From Hexactinellida sp. DTS-2022 (Eukaryota; Porifera; Hexactinellida), in NCBI GenBank assembly GCA_028753945.1, contig JAPNXP010000009.1, positions 6,324,001 to 6,388,000 on the forward strand: a stretch of DNA of 64,000 nucleotides. The letters are read 5' to 3'. Below are positions 1 through 11,792 of this stretch, piece by piece (positions within the stretch are counted from its first letter, which is position 1; each line of letters opens with the position of its first letter). The notes below the pieces were generated by a model, which was not told the DNA's origin, ran no database searches, and saw only the letters and a list, made by a program, of their open reading frames with translations. Made by a program: the position numbers and the translations under genes.

Positions 1-1231
1 TTAGATTTTTCTGCCCAAAGTGTCTTTTTGGAAAAAATTTCGAATTTAGAAATGACGTAATAGGATCGTTTCTTCTGCAAAATAATTAAAATAAAGACTA
101 TTACTGTGAAGAAATAGTCTTCTAATAATATGTTGAAAATTTCAAAAAGATTCAACAATTTTGAAAAATTTCCATATTTGGGAGATTACGTCATATTTTA
201 TTAAAAAACACCATCATTTACTGAAAATTAAGAAAAAAAAAATCATAGAAGTCAATCTCTACATCATCTAGAGTATTCCTAGTAGTAAATTATGCAATTC
301 TGAGATTCACCATATTTGCCCAAATAGCAATACAGGAATACCTTAAATGCTCCTTTAAAACTATTAAATAACGTACGTAATAGTTACTTTTTCATGATAA
401 TATGCTGAGCCACTATTGAATGGTATCCATTAATACTTGTTCGTCACAGAGCGCTGTTTACGTAGCCAATATATTTATCCTAATTTGTTGGCAGTTGCAT
501 ATTTCTTATTATGTCTTAATTGACACGTTTTATTATTCTTTCAAACCTTTCTTTATTCAATAGTATGTCTTGTACATCATACCTAGCCTAAAATGATTCC
601 ATCCATTCTTGAACTGTAATTAATTTATTCTATTTCATTTGTTAAATTTCGCATTAAATTTTATAAGGTTTTGTTTAATGCACAAACGTAGACCATAACA
701 TGAATTATTTATTAGACATGGAATACACAATTGTGGCCTTTACTCTTGTGGTGACTAAATTAGTTTGTCGTCACCTTGCATTCATTATTGCGTTATAATT
801 ATTGCTTCAGAATTAAATGCTTATGAGTTATTAGGTATACGGTACCTGTTGTAACTACTGACGTGTACGCACATAGTATACCTCGTGTGATTTGATAATT
901 AGATAAAGAACAGCTTTGATTACACAGTTAATATAAACTCGATAATGGGATGTTGTATAATCACATAATTATGCCTACACACTGCCCACATATGGTACTA
1001 AATTTAGAAGGCTCCTTTTGTTTAATTTGTACGTGTACTACTAATGAAGACGTAATTCAACTAGCATCGTAATGAAGTACAGTATTCTTTCAACAGGATT
1101 CTCATTAGTATGCTGTTTGCACGCAGTAGTCTGTTAGTAAGATGTATAAATAGACAGAGTCTATAATTTATAATCAACATCAATATATTATTTCAAGTTT
1201 GTTATCTACCTTATTTTCGCAAGCCATTCAA
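1..1231. other. AT-rich intergenic region
   Basis: I see no convincing coding region, RNA gene or repeat here. The stretch is AT-rich with many short stop-interrupted frames. It presumably holds the 5' flank of the membrane-protein gene that starts at 1232. Confidence 0.6.
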
Positions 1232-2224
1232 ATGGGATCAGAAAAGATATCCAAAGGTCTTCTTGATATTTCTCTCGCCCAACTCGATATTTTCAGTTGG
1301 TTTTTGTGCGTGGACGGTTCTTTACCCAGCGGTTTGGATATCGTCCATCTCCTAATTTTCCCGTCCAAGAGTTTGAGCCATAAGCCAGAATGGGACGGAC
1401 TATGTCGCTCAGCTAAAAGGATTGAACTGCCTTTGCCCGTGAAGGAAATCGTCGGAGTAGAAAAGGTGAGCAATCAGTTCAGCGTTAATGATCTGTTCGA
1501 CTCGCTCACGTGTCTAGCTGTGGCTACCGTTCTATTTATTATTATGAGTTACTTCCTGCATTTCGTGCTGAACAGGACTGTCAAAGTGTTCCGGAACATT
1601 AATCCCGTGCATAAGAAATGGTACGTCATTGCAAATGTCCTCAAAGCGTGTCTTCTTGCCTTTATCTGTCTCAATTCTCAGTTTTACTCGGGTATATATG
1701 CTCTTGTTGTTGGAGATACTATTCCCATCGTTGAGCTGAAAAGAACCACAGTTTTATACATTGTGTCCGATTTTGCTGGTCTTGTGATTGTCCCAAAACT
1801 CCCCTTCACCACTAAAATGCATCATATTTTCACCTTTTTCATCGGTTTATTGATCTGGTCCTGTAACTTAAATATCCCAGGATTCACTGGTGTGATCGGG
1901 GTAGCTAAAATGTCCTTTATTTACGGCTGTTATAGCTGCATTCCTTTCATGGTTAACTTGTTCCTCGGGTTACGTATCTTCATTCCAAAAAATAGAGCGA
2001 TGGTTGTATTGAGTTTCATAGCATTCTTGACTTACATCTTGTGCTGTGCGCTGAATTGGTCATCTCACTTAGTTTGGCTCGTAAACTGCATTATCTCACT
2101 TGATATTACCATGTGGACTGTTCTCTATATTTTCATGTTGCTTTACATAGTACGAGATGATCTGATACTAATGAACTTTCTTAAGAAGTACAGCCTCGCT
2201 AACTTCTTTAAAAAGAAACAATAA
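1232..2224 (+). CDS. TLC-domain-like multi-pass membrane protein
   Basis: Single-exon gene of 330 residues from the first ATG in frame; the frame is open a little further upstream but without an ATG. About 85 hydrophilic N-terminal residues are followed by six to eight hydrophobic segments, and the C-terminus is lysine-rich (ends KKYSLANFFKKKQ). A segment reading YIVSDF, then about 20 residues later HHIFTFFIGLLIW, resembles the core of TLC (TRAM-LAG1-CLN8) proteins, where an acidic SD and a following histidine pair lie in adjacent membrane helices. TLC-domain (TLCD) proteins act in membrane lipid composition. The assignment rests on pattern only; an unrelated polytopic protein remains possible. 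A basic C-terminus of this kind could be an ER retrieval signal, but the exact KKXX position is not met. Confidence 0.5.
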   Translation: MGSEKISKGLLDISLAQLDIFSWFLCVDGSLPSGLDIVHLLIFPSKSLSHKPEWDGLCRSAKRIELPLPVKEIVGVEKVSNQFSVNDLFDSLTCLAVATVLFIIMSYFLHFVLNRTVKVFRNINPVHKKWYVIANVLKACLLAFICLNSQFYSGIYALVVGDTIPIVELKRTTVLYIVSDFAGLVIVPKLPFTTKMHHIFTFFIGLLIWSCNLNIPGFTGVIGVAKMSFIYGCYSCIPFMVNLFLGLRIFIPKNRAMVVLSFIAFLTYILCCALNWSSHLVWLVNCIISLDITMWTVLYIFMLLYIVRDDLILMNFLKKYSLANFFKKKQ

Positions 2225-2820
2225 TTTCACTACCTCACATTCATTCCATACTTACGTTCATATTTTAATATAACTGTACAGGAGTTGCATGCAGGACATA
2301 CTTGAGCTGTTAAAACACTCTTTGGTTCACATTTATACTTACATTTCAAACATTTATTCTAACTCAATTAATTCTTCATTGTTATTACATTCTACTTCTG
2401 TACATTAAACTTCACTCTTGTTCTATTAAAACTATTATTTATTTATTTACTAATAGCTGGTACCCTCGTAATGCGAACACTAGGAGATCGTGGGAATTTG
2501 TTCGCATTACAAGGAAATTTAATTATCCGGATTCACTTGCATGCATTTGTATAGGATTGGAGAATTACACTTTATACTCCTTAACAGATATTTCATCTTA
2601 TTCGTTTTCGTATTAATTAACGAGAATTTACTGTATTACTATGGAATAAATTCATTATTACGTTTGTTGAGGTCAATTTTATACCACTCAAAAGTTAATT
2701 GTAAATAGGAGCAATATTCATTGTATAAATTGACAAAATTTTAGCAAACAACAACACTCTTAATATACTGATATTTATTATTTAAATTAGTAATTGTAAG
2801 CAATAGAAAGCTTGGTAGGT
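2225..2820. other. intergenic spacer between convergent genes
   Basis: This is the 3' flank shared by the TLC-like gene and the minus-strand alpha-tubulin gene. It has no coding signal. Most of 2457-2633 looks like a decayed inverted-repeat element, listed separately. Confidence 0.6.
2457..2633. mobile_element. decayed pogo/Tigger-like MITE
   Basis: The left end reads CTGGTACCCTCGTAATGCGA. The right end, read inverted, is CAGTAAATTCTCGTTAATTA. The shared core (GTA..TCGT.AAT) matches the ends of the better preserved element at 62673-62839. A TA follows the right end, as expected for the TA target duplication of pogo/Tc1-mariner elements; the left flank has drifted. No transposase frame is present, so it would be a non-autonomous copy. 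Confidence 0.5.
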
Positions 2821-4931
2821 TCAGTACTCTTCGTCCGATTCATTCTCATCGGTCCAGGTTAGGCTAGTGTAATCCTTCTCAATTACAGCTAAGGTTTCTC
2901 TCGCCTCGATGAATTCAGCTTCTTCCATCCCTTCTCCAACATACCTATGCGATACAGCAACTCATTTACTAACATATGTGGTCTAAAATTATTCCAACTG
3001 ATTTTATTTAATTGAACACTTACTTTCTTTTTTTCAAAAAGCGTTAGACTAAATTCCCTATCTAAATTGTATGGACTCGTAGAGAGTCTAGCATGAGTAG
3101 AACGCGTGCTAGGCTGTTTAATTTGACCTTCAGGTATTCAGAAAATGAGTGCTATATCTATTGGTTTGTCGATATTTAATTCACTTAGCTACAATATTTC
3201 CTTCATAGACAGTCAGGTTCTTTTATTATGAACATTCAAGGGACCATAACTTGTTGTAAATTGTATAAATACTCTGAATATTTCACAGGTGCTCCTATAC
3301 GAGCATCAGATGCTCTTATTGGAGCGACAGTGGCTCCTTTAAGAGCTTCAAATTAAATTAATAATTACTCACCAGTGAACGAAAGCTCTTTTATCGAACA
3401 TAATGTCAAATTTGTACGCTAGTCTCCTCCACGCTTCTACTATCGCGGTTGTATTGGAGAGCATGCACACGGCTCTGTCCAGCTCAGCCATGTCACTGCC
3501 CTTCACAATGGATGGTGCTTTTCTGTTGATTCCGATTTTGAACCCGGTTGGGCACCAGTCTACGAAACTTATTGATTTCCTTGTTTTGGCTGTGGCCACA
3601 GCTTGGTTTACATCTTTTGGCACAACATCTCCTGTTGATGTATTATTATTTAATAAGTAATCCATAAAAAACTGTTAAATTTGAGGTATGAATACCCTAC
3701 CTCTGTAGAGGAGGCAACAAGCCATATACTTCCCGTCCTCTGGTTTGCACTTGATCATTTGATTGCTAGCATCGAAGCAGGCTAGCGTTATCTGTGACAC
3801 GCTCATCTGTTCGTGCTGCACATTTCGTTTGGAAACGATGGGTGCGAATGCGGCTAGCGGGTAGTGCACGTTGGGAAAGGGTACTAGATTAGTCTGGAAT
3901 TCTGCTAGATCCACATTCAATGCTCCTTGGAACCTAATAACGTTTAATTTCCTATTGTACTAGTTTTACAGATTATGCTTTGTTTACCTCAACGATGCAG
4001 TGATTGAAGACACAACTTGTCCCAGCAATCTATTTAAATTCTGGTAACTAGGTCTCTCTAATTCAAGGTTTTTCTGACAAATGTCGTAAATCGCTTCATT
4101 GTCGAACATGAAGCTGCAATGAGCGTGCTCCACTGTGTTTTGAACTGTGTGCACTGCATTGTAGGGCTCTACCACTGCGGTTGATATCTAAGTTATAATA
4201 CATTGTATTCAATAGCCATACTGATCGTATAAAAAATTTGCTGTTACCTTTGGTGCTGGATAAATCGCGAATTCTAATTTGCTCTTTTTACAGAAATCCG
4301 CTGCCAGCTTCTGGAAGATGAGGGATGTGAATCCGGACCCAGTCCCGCCCCCGAAGGAATGGAAGATAAGGAATCCCTCCAGGCCCTCGCTCGCCTCCAC
4401 CATTTTCCTTATCCTATTCATCGTATTTTCTATGTAGAAGCGACCCACCGTATAACATCCTCTTGCGTAGTTGTTTGCTGCGTCTTCTCTACCGCTGATC
4501 AGCTGTTCAGGATGGAAGAGGGATCTGTAGTGACCATTCCTTATGGTATCTATTGAGACACTAACAGGTCACACCTTTTATCATACGTGTAATATATACA
4601 TAAATTGTGTTATATATCCAAACCTATAACTGACGGTTCTAGGTCTACGAATAACGCTCTAGGGACACACCTCCCTTCTCTCGTTTGTTGGTAGAAAGAG
4701 CTAAACGACTCAGCTGTTGCGGTGCTACTGAGTGCCTTCTCGTCAATAGTCCCATCTGGGCTGATCCCGTGTTCCAGGCAGTAGAGCTCCCAGCAGGATT
4801 TGCCTATCTGTACCCCGGCCTGTCCGACATGCAGTGATATCACCTCTCTCTAAAATAAACTTTAGTTCACAATGCACTCGAATGCCTATGGCAAGCTGGT
4901 TAACTCTATCTCTGGATTCCTTGGCATTCAT
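2821..4931 (-). CDS. alpha-tubulin, divergent, seven exons
   Basis: Exons in coding order are 4905-4931, 4624-4849, 4248-4549, 3988-4187, 3701-3933, 3373-3631 and 2821-2944; every junction is GT-AG and preserves frame. The product is about 456 residues (alpha-tubulins are near 450). It shows [10 protein letters not shown], the nucleotide-loop [21 protein letters not shown] with the catalytic-loop glutamate of alpha-tubulin, [11 protein letters not shown] and [14 protein letters not shown]. It ends ESDEEY, so the terminal tyrosine needed for detyrosination is present. The loop normally holding acetylatable Lys40 is reworked, with a lysine only at DEKAL. The first exon is short and uncertain: it would place MNAKESRDR before REVISL, where alpha-tubulins begin MREC. 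The 27-nt exon is supported by TAG directly before its ATG and a 55-nt intron of normal size. The last intron (428 nt) is unusually long for the window. Divergence suggests a specialised isotype. Confidence 0.88.
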
Positions 4932-5834
4932 CTAATATTATTTGTGCACTATATGTCTACACCGTCTGGATGGCCATATAAAAGAGTGTTTCATAATTCT
5001 CATTAATTTGTACTAATTCTCTTTCATAGGATCTTTCTCTCTAATGCTTGTTGCCATTTTAGTACTTAATCGTCACCAATGTCCAATCACTGACGCAACA
5101 AACTCTGGTTTCCATAGCTCACGGTGTTCTAATAGGCTGGTAACTTGTAGTCCTACTGGAACCTATAAATGCTCTTACCAGAAGTGTTTATATTCGCATT
5201 TTTGAATATTCTATTCCCTGATATTGCAAAGCGACTGAATGGTATCACTTTTCTAGTATAAAAATTGTAATATTTAGAAAGATCGCGAGATTTTTATTTG
5301 ACTATTCATTATATTCAACAACAACTTACCATAATGTTCTGTTTATTCTGAGCTTGTTTGTTTGTATGTCCAGCTGTGTATTCAGTCGAATGGTATCAAT
5401 TATTTTATGCTCCACTTTGCCACTGACTTATATTTAGTCCATAATATTTTGAGTTCTATGTTTAATTCGATAGCCTACTGCATTATCTGAATCAGTACAA
5501 AATAATACATTCCTTCGTCGGATAATCAGCGTATTATTCCATTCACATTGTATTATAACTTCTGGCTTCGTGTAGTTAACCATACTTAGTATCAGTCCTA
5601 ACACTATGTGGCCCTTTATCTTCCTACGAACCATCAAAACTTTCATACGATCGTAATATAATTAGATACACGAGACTATTCTGTTGTTGGTGTGCTTGTA
5701 TGCTATCTTTAACTAAGGTGTTGCTCCCTTGGGGTAGCTAATATTAAAATCTTATTGATTTTACTGGTCAGTATCCATTGAGTAGTAGAGTGTATTGATT
5801 TGTGTGTTCTAATACGAATCTTACGCTGTTAGCA
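4932..5834. other. divergent intergenic region between alpha-tubulin and Atos
   Basis: This 0.9-kb AT-rich stretch separates two divergently transcribed genes and must hold both promoters. A TATA-like CATATAAAAG lies at about 4975-4984. I saw no gene; a minus-strand frame near 5434-5646 has no recognisable features and is probably chance. Confidence 0.5.
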
Positions 5835-7385
5835 ATGGAACTTTACTCTAGTATACACTCACAGCCTTGTTTACATGCTACCGAGCTTGATACCAATTCT
5901 TTCTCTGCATTTATGCACACACTTATCAAAGTGTGCTTTGAGTCCAATGTTGGGAGCGCCGCAAGTTTGTCTGCGCTTGAAGTTGAAGAGGAAAACAGGA
6001 TTGAGCAATTTCTGAAGAGGAATATACCATTCAGTATACAAATATTTAAGTTTGCTTTCACACCTTGGACGTTATCTTCTGTACAAGGGGAAGTTCTCCA
6101 AACTGAATGGAGCTTTCAGAAGGTTCGTCATAAGAACTGCTCTGGTCTCTACCCCGATGAGGTTCTAGAGACTCTGAGGCCTGTTGGACAACTTCGTGAA
6201 CTGGTATTCCCCGATCAGATTAATAACAATGTTTCTGTCCGATTCACGACTCCAGGGGAATCTGATTTCCTTAACTTCGCTTCTTCTCCGCGCCTCGAGA
6301 AGCATCACATTCTGTTTCCTAATAATTTCTGTGTGGAACTGACAATTTCAAACGAGATTAATGTTGAGGTAGACAAATCTTTGACTGCTCCAAAAGGCAC
6401 TCCCGAAGTAAGTTCGACTGTTCCGTCTGAAAACTTCTTATGCAGAAGTCCTAAGTTTTCGTTGCCTATTGATCTGAACTTATCTGGTTGTCGAAATGAG
6501 GAATTCGAGAGTCCCCTCTCCCCTCTATCTTCAGACTACTCGGTACATTCTCTCGATATTCCTTACAACTTTCGTTCTCTCACATTTTCAGAACCGATAT
6601 CTCTCAAGCGTAAAGATACTCCCAATTCCTTCCATACTGATAATTTCGCAAAACGTCTCAGACTGCACGCTGAGCAAGACCAAGTCCCCACCCCTACTCC
6701 GAACCGCGCCAGATCCCTCTCTTTCCCCTTCCCCGGGTCTCCCATTCCCACGGCAAGAAGCAAGTTTAATTTCCAGCGAAGCTTATCACTCACTGATACT
6801 AGCAAAACTCACTGTCTTCTCGGCTCATTTGAAGAGTCGATGATTAACGGTCGTCTCGAGCCACTTGGCACGCTAAGTGGTTTTAAAATACAGTTGGCAG
6901 CTTCTGGTAGCTTCTGTCCTAAACACTCGACTCTGGATCTCAGCACGGCATTCTTCACAAGCAGCACCAAAGAGAGCGGACCCTCTCAGTATTTCGGTCA
7001 GGCAGAATTGTCTGGCCTTGGAAAACGAGGATACCACATACCCAAAAAAGGCACCATTCAAGTAACCCTCTTTAATCCCAATCAAACTGTTATTAAAATA
7101 TTCTTCGTTCGTTTTGACATGAGCGACATGCCTGTGAGAACTCAGACATTCCTGAGAGAACGTACTGTTGCCATTGACAAGTTCTGCAACTCCTATCTAC
7201 AATACCTCATCCATTTGAGTTTTATGTGTACAAAATCGAATAAACTTTATATGCACAACAGCATTCGCTTAATTTTCACTCCATCAGGCACCGACCTGGA
7301 AACCAAAATCACCTCTGAAATAGAACAACCGAACAACCCGAAATACTCACTCATCTCTCAACAGGACAAGATCCCGTCTAAATAG
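5835..7385 (+). CDS. Atos homolog (FAM214/Atossa family)
   Basis: Intronless gene of 516 residues from an ATG preceded by TTAG two bases upstream. The N-terminal third is poorly conserved. A serine/proline-rich stretch (roughly residues 200-310) contains KRLRLHAEQDQ and repeated FPGSP and RSLS motifs and may be a phosphorylated linker or nuclear signal. The C-terminal conserved block (about 320-500) is the family signature: LLGSFEESMINGRLEPLG, ASGSFCPKHSTL, KKGTIQVTLFNPN, MSDMPVRTQTFLRERT and YLIHLSF. Drosophila Atossa is a nuclear factor that raises mitochondrial metabolism gene expression in migrating macrophages; vertebrates have ATOSA and ATOSB. A polyadenylation signal AATAAA lies at 7705-7710. 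Family assignment is strong; the cellular role here is inferred. Confidence 0.92.
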   Translation: MELYSSIHSQPCLHATELDTNSFSAFMHTLIKVCFESNVGSAASLSALEVEEENRIEQFLKRNIPFSIQIFKFAFTPWTLSSVQGEVLQTEWSFQKVRHKNCSGLYPDEVLETLRPVGQLRELVFPDQINNNVSVRFTTPGESDFLNFASSPRLEKHHILFPNNFCVELTISNEINVEVDKSLTAPKGTPEVSSTVPSENFLCRSPKFSLPIDLNLSGCRNEEFESPLSPLSSDYSVHSLDIPYNFRSLTFSEPISLKRKDTPNSFHTDNFAKRLRLHAEQDQVPTPTPNRARSLSFPFPGSPIPTARSKFNFQRSLSLTDTSKTHCLLGSFEESMINGRLEPLGTLSGFKIQLAASGSFCPKHSTLDLSTAFFTSSTKESGPSQYFGQAELSGLGKRGYHIPKKGTIQVTLFNPNQTVIKIFFVRFDMSDMPVRTQTFLRERTVAIDKFCNSYLQYLIHLSFMCTKSNKLYMHNSIRLIFTPSGTDLETKITSEIEQPNNPKYSLISQQDKIPSK

Positions 7386-9033
7386 CGGCCTCGCTTTCTT
7401 AATTATTATCGAATATAGTACATTTGTATTATGGCATTGTCCTTCACTTGGTTTTGTGGGGCCTATCTTACGTGTATATAATGAACTAGGTAGGGCACTC
7501 TTTCATGTTTTCATTTCGCTTTCTTCTATAATGCTAACTTAGATACATTTCCGTCATCAATCTATCCGTGTTAGTGTAACGTTGCGTACCCAGAGCCTTT
7601 ATAAGGAACTACACTTTTTTTGCTGATTTTATTTGACTTATTATATTGTTATGTAAATACATTGTTCCTTTTGGTTGTTTATACTGCATTATTGTGTTAT
7701 ATTCAATAAAGTATATTTAATCTAAACACTTGTTTATTAATTTATTTAGCTAAGAACACAAATTTGTATCCAATATATTGTTTGTTTTTACCTTTAGTAT
7801 CAGTTGTTCTTGGTATAGAATTGTTGACTAGGGGAAAGACTGGTGTATTTACTAACCTACCATTGATTTGCTAATGGCGAAGCTCACCTCAGGACCCCCA
7901 TAAGGTATGCCACTTTTCACTGCTCTTAGATAGTTAGTAAAAATATTCCTGATTTTATCTATTTTGATAGAATTTATATTCCGCTTAATTTGCTTATTAA
8001 ATGAAACTTTCTAAACTAACATTATCTTCAGTCCCTTAGTAAGATTTTAGCTCTACTTGCATGTCAGTCAATTACTATAATTAGTATTTATTTCTTGCAA
8101 ATAAATAATTTTTGCTTTGCAAAGCCTGAACATTTCTACTATTATTTAGCGGACATATTTCAATAGAATTATCTATGTAAAGTTTATATTGCGCCACGTC
8201 GCAAAATGTTTTTTTTAGTAATCGAGTAAGTATATTTGTGAACAACAATATATTATACTATAACAATTCTACTTGATTATATCATATTGTATTTTTTGTT
8301 TCGCATAAAAAGCATTACTGTATTTGTGCAATAATTTCCTGTTGAAATTTCCAAGTACGTTCTATATTTAATGAAAATAGGAAATTTTACTTGATTACAC
8401 AACTGATACAGTGCAAATTAGATATGCTTAGTATAGAACTCTTGTGTTAATTTGAGTGTCACAGGGGACTTTTATTTGTTCGCAAACAGTGAGTTGAATC
8501 ATATGTATTTTTGAACGATTTTTTTAGTAACTGTCCGTAAAATTCTTTTTGTTTTGCTATATTAGCTGATCTATTGATTATATTTACGATTGTTGTCATA
8601 TTTTGTTACTTTTACCGTTGTTAGTCCTAGAAGAGATGTCCATTAATGTAAATATATATTTTATTTTACCTTCTATTCATAATTGACATTTCAGTATAGC
8701 ATAAGGGTTTAGAAATTATTTCAAGCTTGATAATTCCCACTATGTATATTCATATACATATACACATTACAAATATATAAATACAAGAAATTTGGCTTCG
8801 ATTATTTAAGGAGTATTTTAGATTTCAGTTCAAGTTTCTATAATAATTTTATAATTTTTTGAGTTTATAATTGCATAAAGTTGGTCATCGCTTGTAAAAT
8901 GGTGAGGAAATTTTATAATAAATAATATAAAACATATTTGTTTAATGAAATGTGTCTTTAATCTGTCACAGCATTCACCGGAATGCCAATTCTCATGATT
9001 TGTCACTTGTATAATTTTCCATTTTCTACACAG
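7386..9033. other. intergenic region and presumed muscleblind 5' region
   Basis: The first part is the Atos 3' UTR (AATAAA at 7705). The rest is AT-rich and without long frames. A plausible first muscleblind exon is 8636-8647: ATG TCC ATT AAT followed by GTAAAT, with a CTAG five bases before the ATG and correct phase to join 9034. This is a weak candidate because the exon is only 12 nt. Confidence 0.35.
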
Positions 9034-10700
9034 GCTTCTGCAGTTGAAAATACCACTTTGAATAGCGGCCATCCTGGCCACTTCATCGCCTACCAGCCGA
9101 AAAAACGCTTGGACAGATGGCATGTGTGTAGTGACTTCCAAAACGGGACTTGTCACAAGCTGGAGAACGAGTGTGAGTACGCACACCCTTCCGCCGAAAA
9201 GGAGATTATACAAGGAATAGTGACAATTTGTATGGACCATGTCAATGACCAATGCTTGAGGTCCACCTGCAAGTATCTTCACCCGCCGAAACACATTTGT
9301 GCACAAATCCACGACCATAAGAAGCGGCCGTATCCTGGCTTCAAGTCCCAGCTCCACTCTCCTACAGATATTGACAGACCTGTAAGTTGTGAATAAAGTT
9401 TGGAATTTTTTGTTATTTTATTTATTTATTTCTTATCGTCTCTCCTAGGAATTTGTCTCTAATCAAGAGGACTGCTTCTCTCCTCAGTACCCGTTTCCTT
9501 ACCATTACTTCTTACCGAATCCCTCGCACAACCATCTCTACATGTCCCACTACCTCAGTAACCAAATGAATCTACAAGGTACTGTAGTCTGTATTTTTGT
9601 TAAAATATGTAAAATTGCTCTACTACGTCCTGTATTTATTTTATTTTTCCTTTTGCACAGGTCAAGGATACCCTAATTCAACCAACTTCCAGGTAATTTG
9701 CATTAAAAATATTTCTGTAAATCAATTCATTTTTCATTTTCCTTATCGAGTTATCTGTCGATTTTTATATAAAATACTTTCCTCTAGAATCAAATATCTA
9801 CTGGACTACAAGGTATGTTTACTTTCCAAATTCTCTACTGCTAATACCTTTATTACAGATAGACTAACTTGATTGAATATTTTCCTTTGTAATTAGTTAA
9901 TGTGTGATTAAGTTACCCGTTTTTTGCAAATCCTCGTAGTACTGACCTTGTAGGTGAATCAATTCTTAATATTTCTCGGAATCAGTCAACCAATGTGGCC
10001 ACCTATCTAAATTATTCATAGATTCACCAGATTGTAAATTTTAATTATTTTTTCAGTGATGCAATGAATTGAAAAAGATTTTCTTTCTTTGATACGTTTT
10101 CTTATCCACTCACATGTTCAGTACTTGTGTATTGTGTGGCTATTTGGGACAATACTTGGCTTCAAATCTTTTGAATTTTTTCTATTTATCTACCCAGCAT
10201 GACACCATCCAATATATTACACATCTTTGTGGATGTGGATAATCTCTGTATTGTTTGAATGCGCGTTAACTTAACCGATGCGTGTCCACATGTTACAGAT
10301 TCAGACGAATGAACGTGTGAATTGATTCTAACTAGAGGAATAAAATTGTATACGTTGAGAAATTTTCTGACATATTTTTTCTAGAGTTAGGGGACGAACA
10401 GAGTACGCTCAAAGATCTCCAAAACGATCCATCTCAGTTTCCGATGTGCCAAGTTTTCGTTCCTCCAATCTATCACCCGATAATGTCCATTTAAACACAC
10501 CTCCATCTTACCCAAGTGCCCAATTTATTTCGTCTTTTCCTAGTAGTCCTAATTTACATAGCGCACCCTTTCAGCAAGCAGGGCCCTCAACTCTTGCAGC
10601 AATTCCCTCTACCACTGATACAACTGATGTCACCACTGCTACTCCTCAGATTGATAGCCAAACTATCGGTAGCATGTCGTATACCGAGGATACAGATTAG
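9034..10700 (+). CDS. muscleblind-like splicing regulator (5' end unresolved)
   Basis: Exons are 9034-9381, 9449-9578, 9661-9692, 9788-9812 and 10387-10700; an upstream exon with the start codon is needed (candidate 8636-8647). The first exon carries two CCCH fingers with the exact muscleblind spacing: C-x7-C-x6-C-x3-H (VCSDFQNGTC...ECEYAHP) and C-x7-C-x4-C-x3-H (ICMDHVNDQC...CKYLHPP). Muscleblind proteins bind YGCY RNA motifs and regulate alternative splicing and RNA localisation. Only one finger pair is present, as in nematode and fly forms, whereas vertebrate MBNL has two. The two middle exons are tiny (32 and 25 nt), good candidates for regulated inclusion. The last exon adds RSPKRS, a likely nuclear signal, and a Ser/Thr/Pro-rich tail. 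For the last exon I chose the acceptor after CTAGAG because it keeps frame; the CTAG two bases earlier would lead to a stop. Confidence 0.85.
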
Positions 10701-11792
10701 AATAATTCTTATAATAAATAGACTAGTTCCTATAATAGTTCGAATTAACTGTATCTCACAATATATGTAAAGTTAGTATTTCTCATAAATTTCATTAGTT
10801 TGGATGTGGAGATTCCGCGAGTAATAATTATATTTATTTCCCAACAGTTCTGTGGAACAATATTCTTTTATCTGTTGGGTAGTTAAATTTTCCTATTCCC
10901 TCACTTTACTATACTACGTATATCTATCCACCCTACTCATTTGTAATCCATGATACAGTTTATATAAATACAAGAAGTAGAGCAGATTTGTATTTCATTA
11001 GAACATGTGGGTAGGTTCTGAATTGTGGTATATATATTGCAGTGAGCGAACACTGGACACTGGAACAGTCAGCATGTTATACTCGTGTACTTCCAAGTTA
11101 GATTTATTTGTGTTTGACAATAAGGATGCAGCTTGCTCAATGCTCATAATATACTATACTAATTAAATGCGGTCACGTATTTCATATCGCCACGGATTTA
11201 GTATTGCATTAACTGTTCTCTCTACCAACTGCATTTTCATGAATGAAAACCTTAAAAATTTTTCTTCTTTATTAAATTAAAATTTGAACATACTATTCAT
11301 ACCAGTCCATTATATTAATTTAATATGGATATACTGATTAGAGCTATATTTTAATATATGTATACGAATACCTGACTAGGTAATTTCTTATGTACGTCAA
11401 AGTTTTGTAGACATTTGCTCTATTTCTGCAACTACCAGCATTATGAACAACCATCTAATAAGTAGTACGTATCAGTCACTTATGTGTTTGTAAGGATTCT
11501 TGTATTTTCATACTTCCTCTGTCCCTCCCTCTTTATGCAATACCCTAATGCAATTTGTCCCAAATTATTGAACCCATTTCCTAATCAGGCCACATATCTA
11601 GTTTTCCCATTTTACCAGTAATTTGATATTTATACTTTTCCTACTTGTTTACCGTTGGATCTGATGTAAGTAAATTTTAATTCCTATTAAAACTTATCTA
11701 CCGTGCTCAGATAACAAAAAATCTCATTACCTTATTAATCATCTCCATGTATTTATGTAACCTGACTCCTAATTTCTGATTTTAAAAAGTTA
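10701..11792. other. intergenic region
   Basis: No gene is recognised. It contains the muscleblind 3' UTR and the TSEN54 5' flank. Sequence is AT-rich with pyrimidine runs near 11510-11560 but no frame with recognisable features. Confidence 0.5.

Noticed and set aside
1228..1473. Minus-strand frame overlapping the first gene
   Set aside because: It is antisense to the TLC-like gene, has no recognisable features and follows from base composition of the forward frame.
5434..5646. 70-codon minus-strand frame in the tubulin-Atos spacer
   Set aside because: No motif or hydrophobic pattern, and it lies where promoters are expected.
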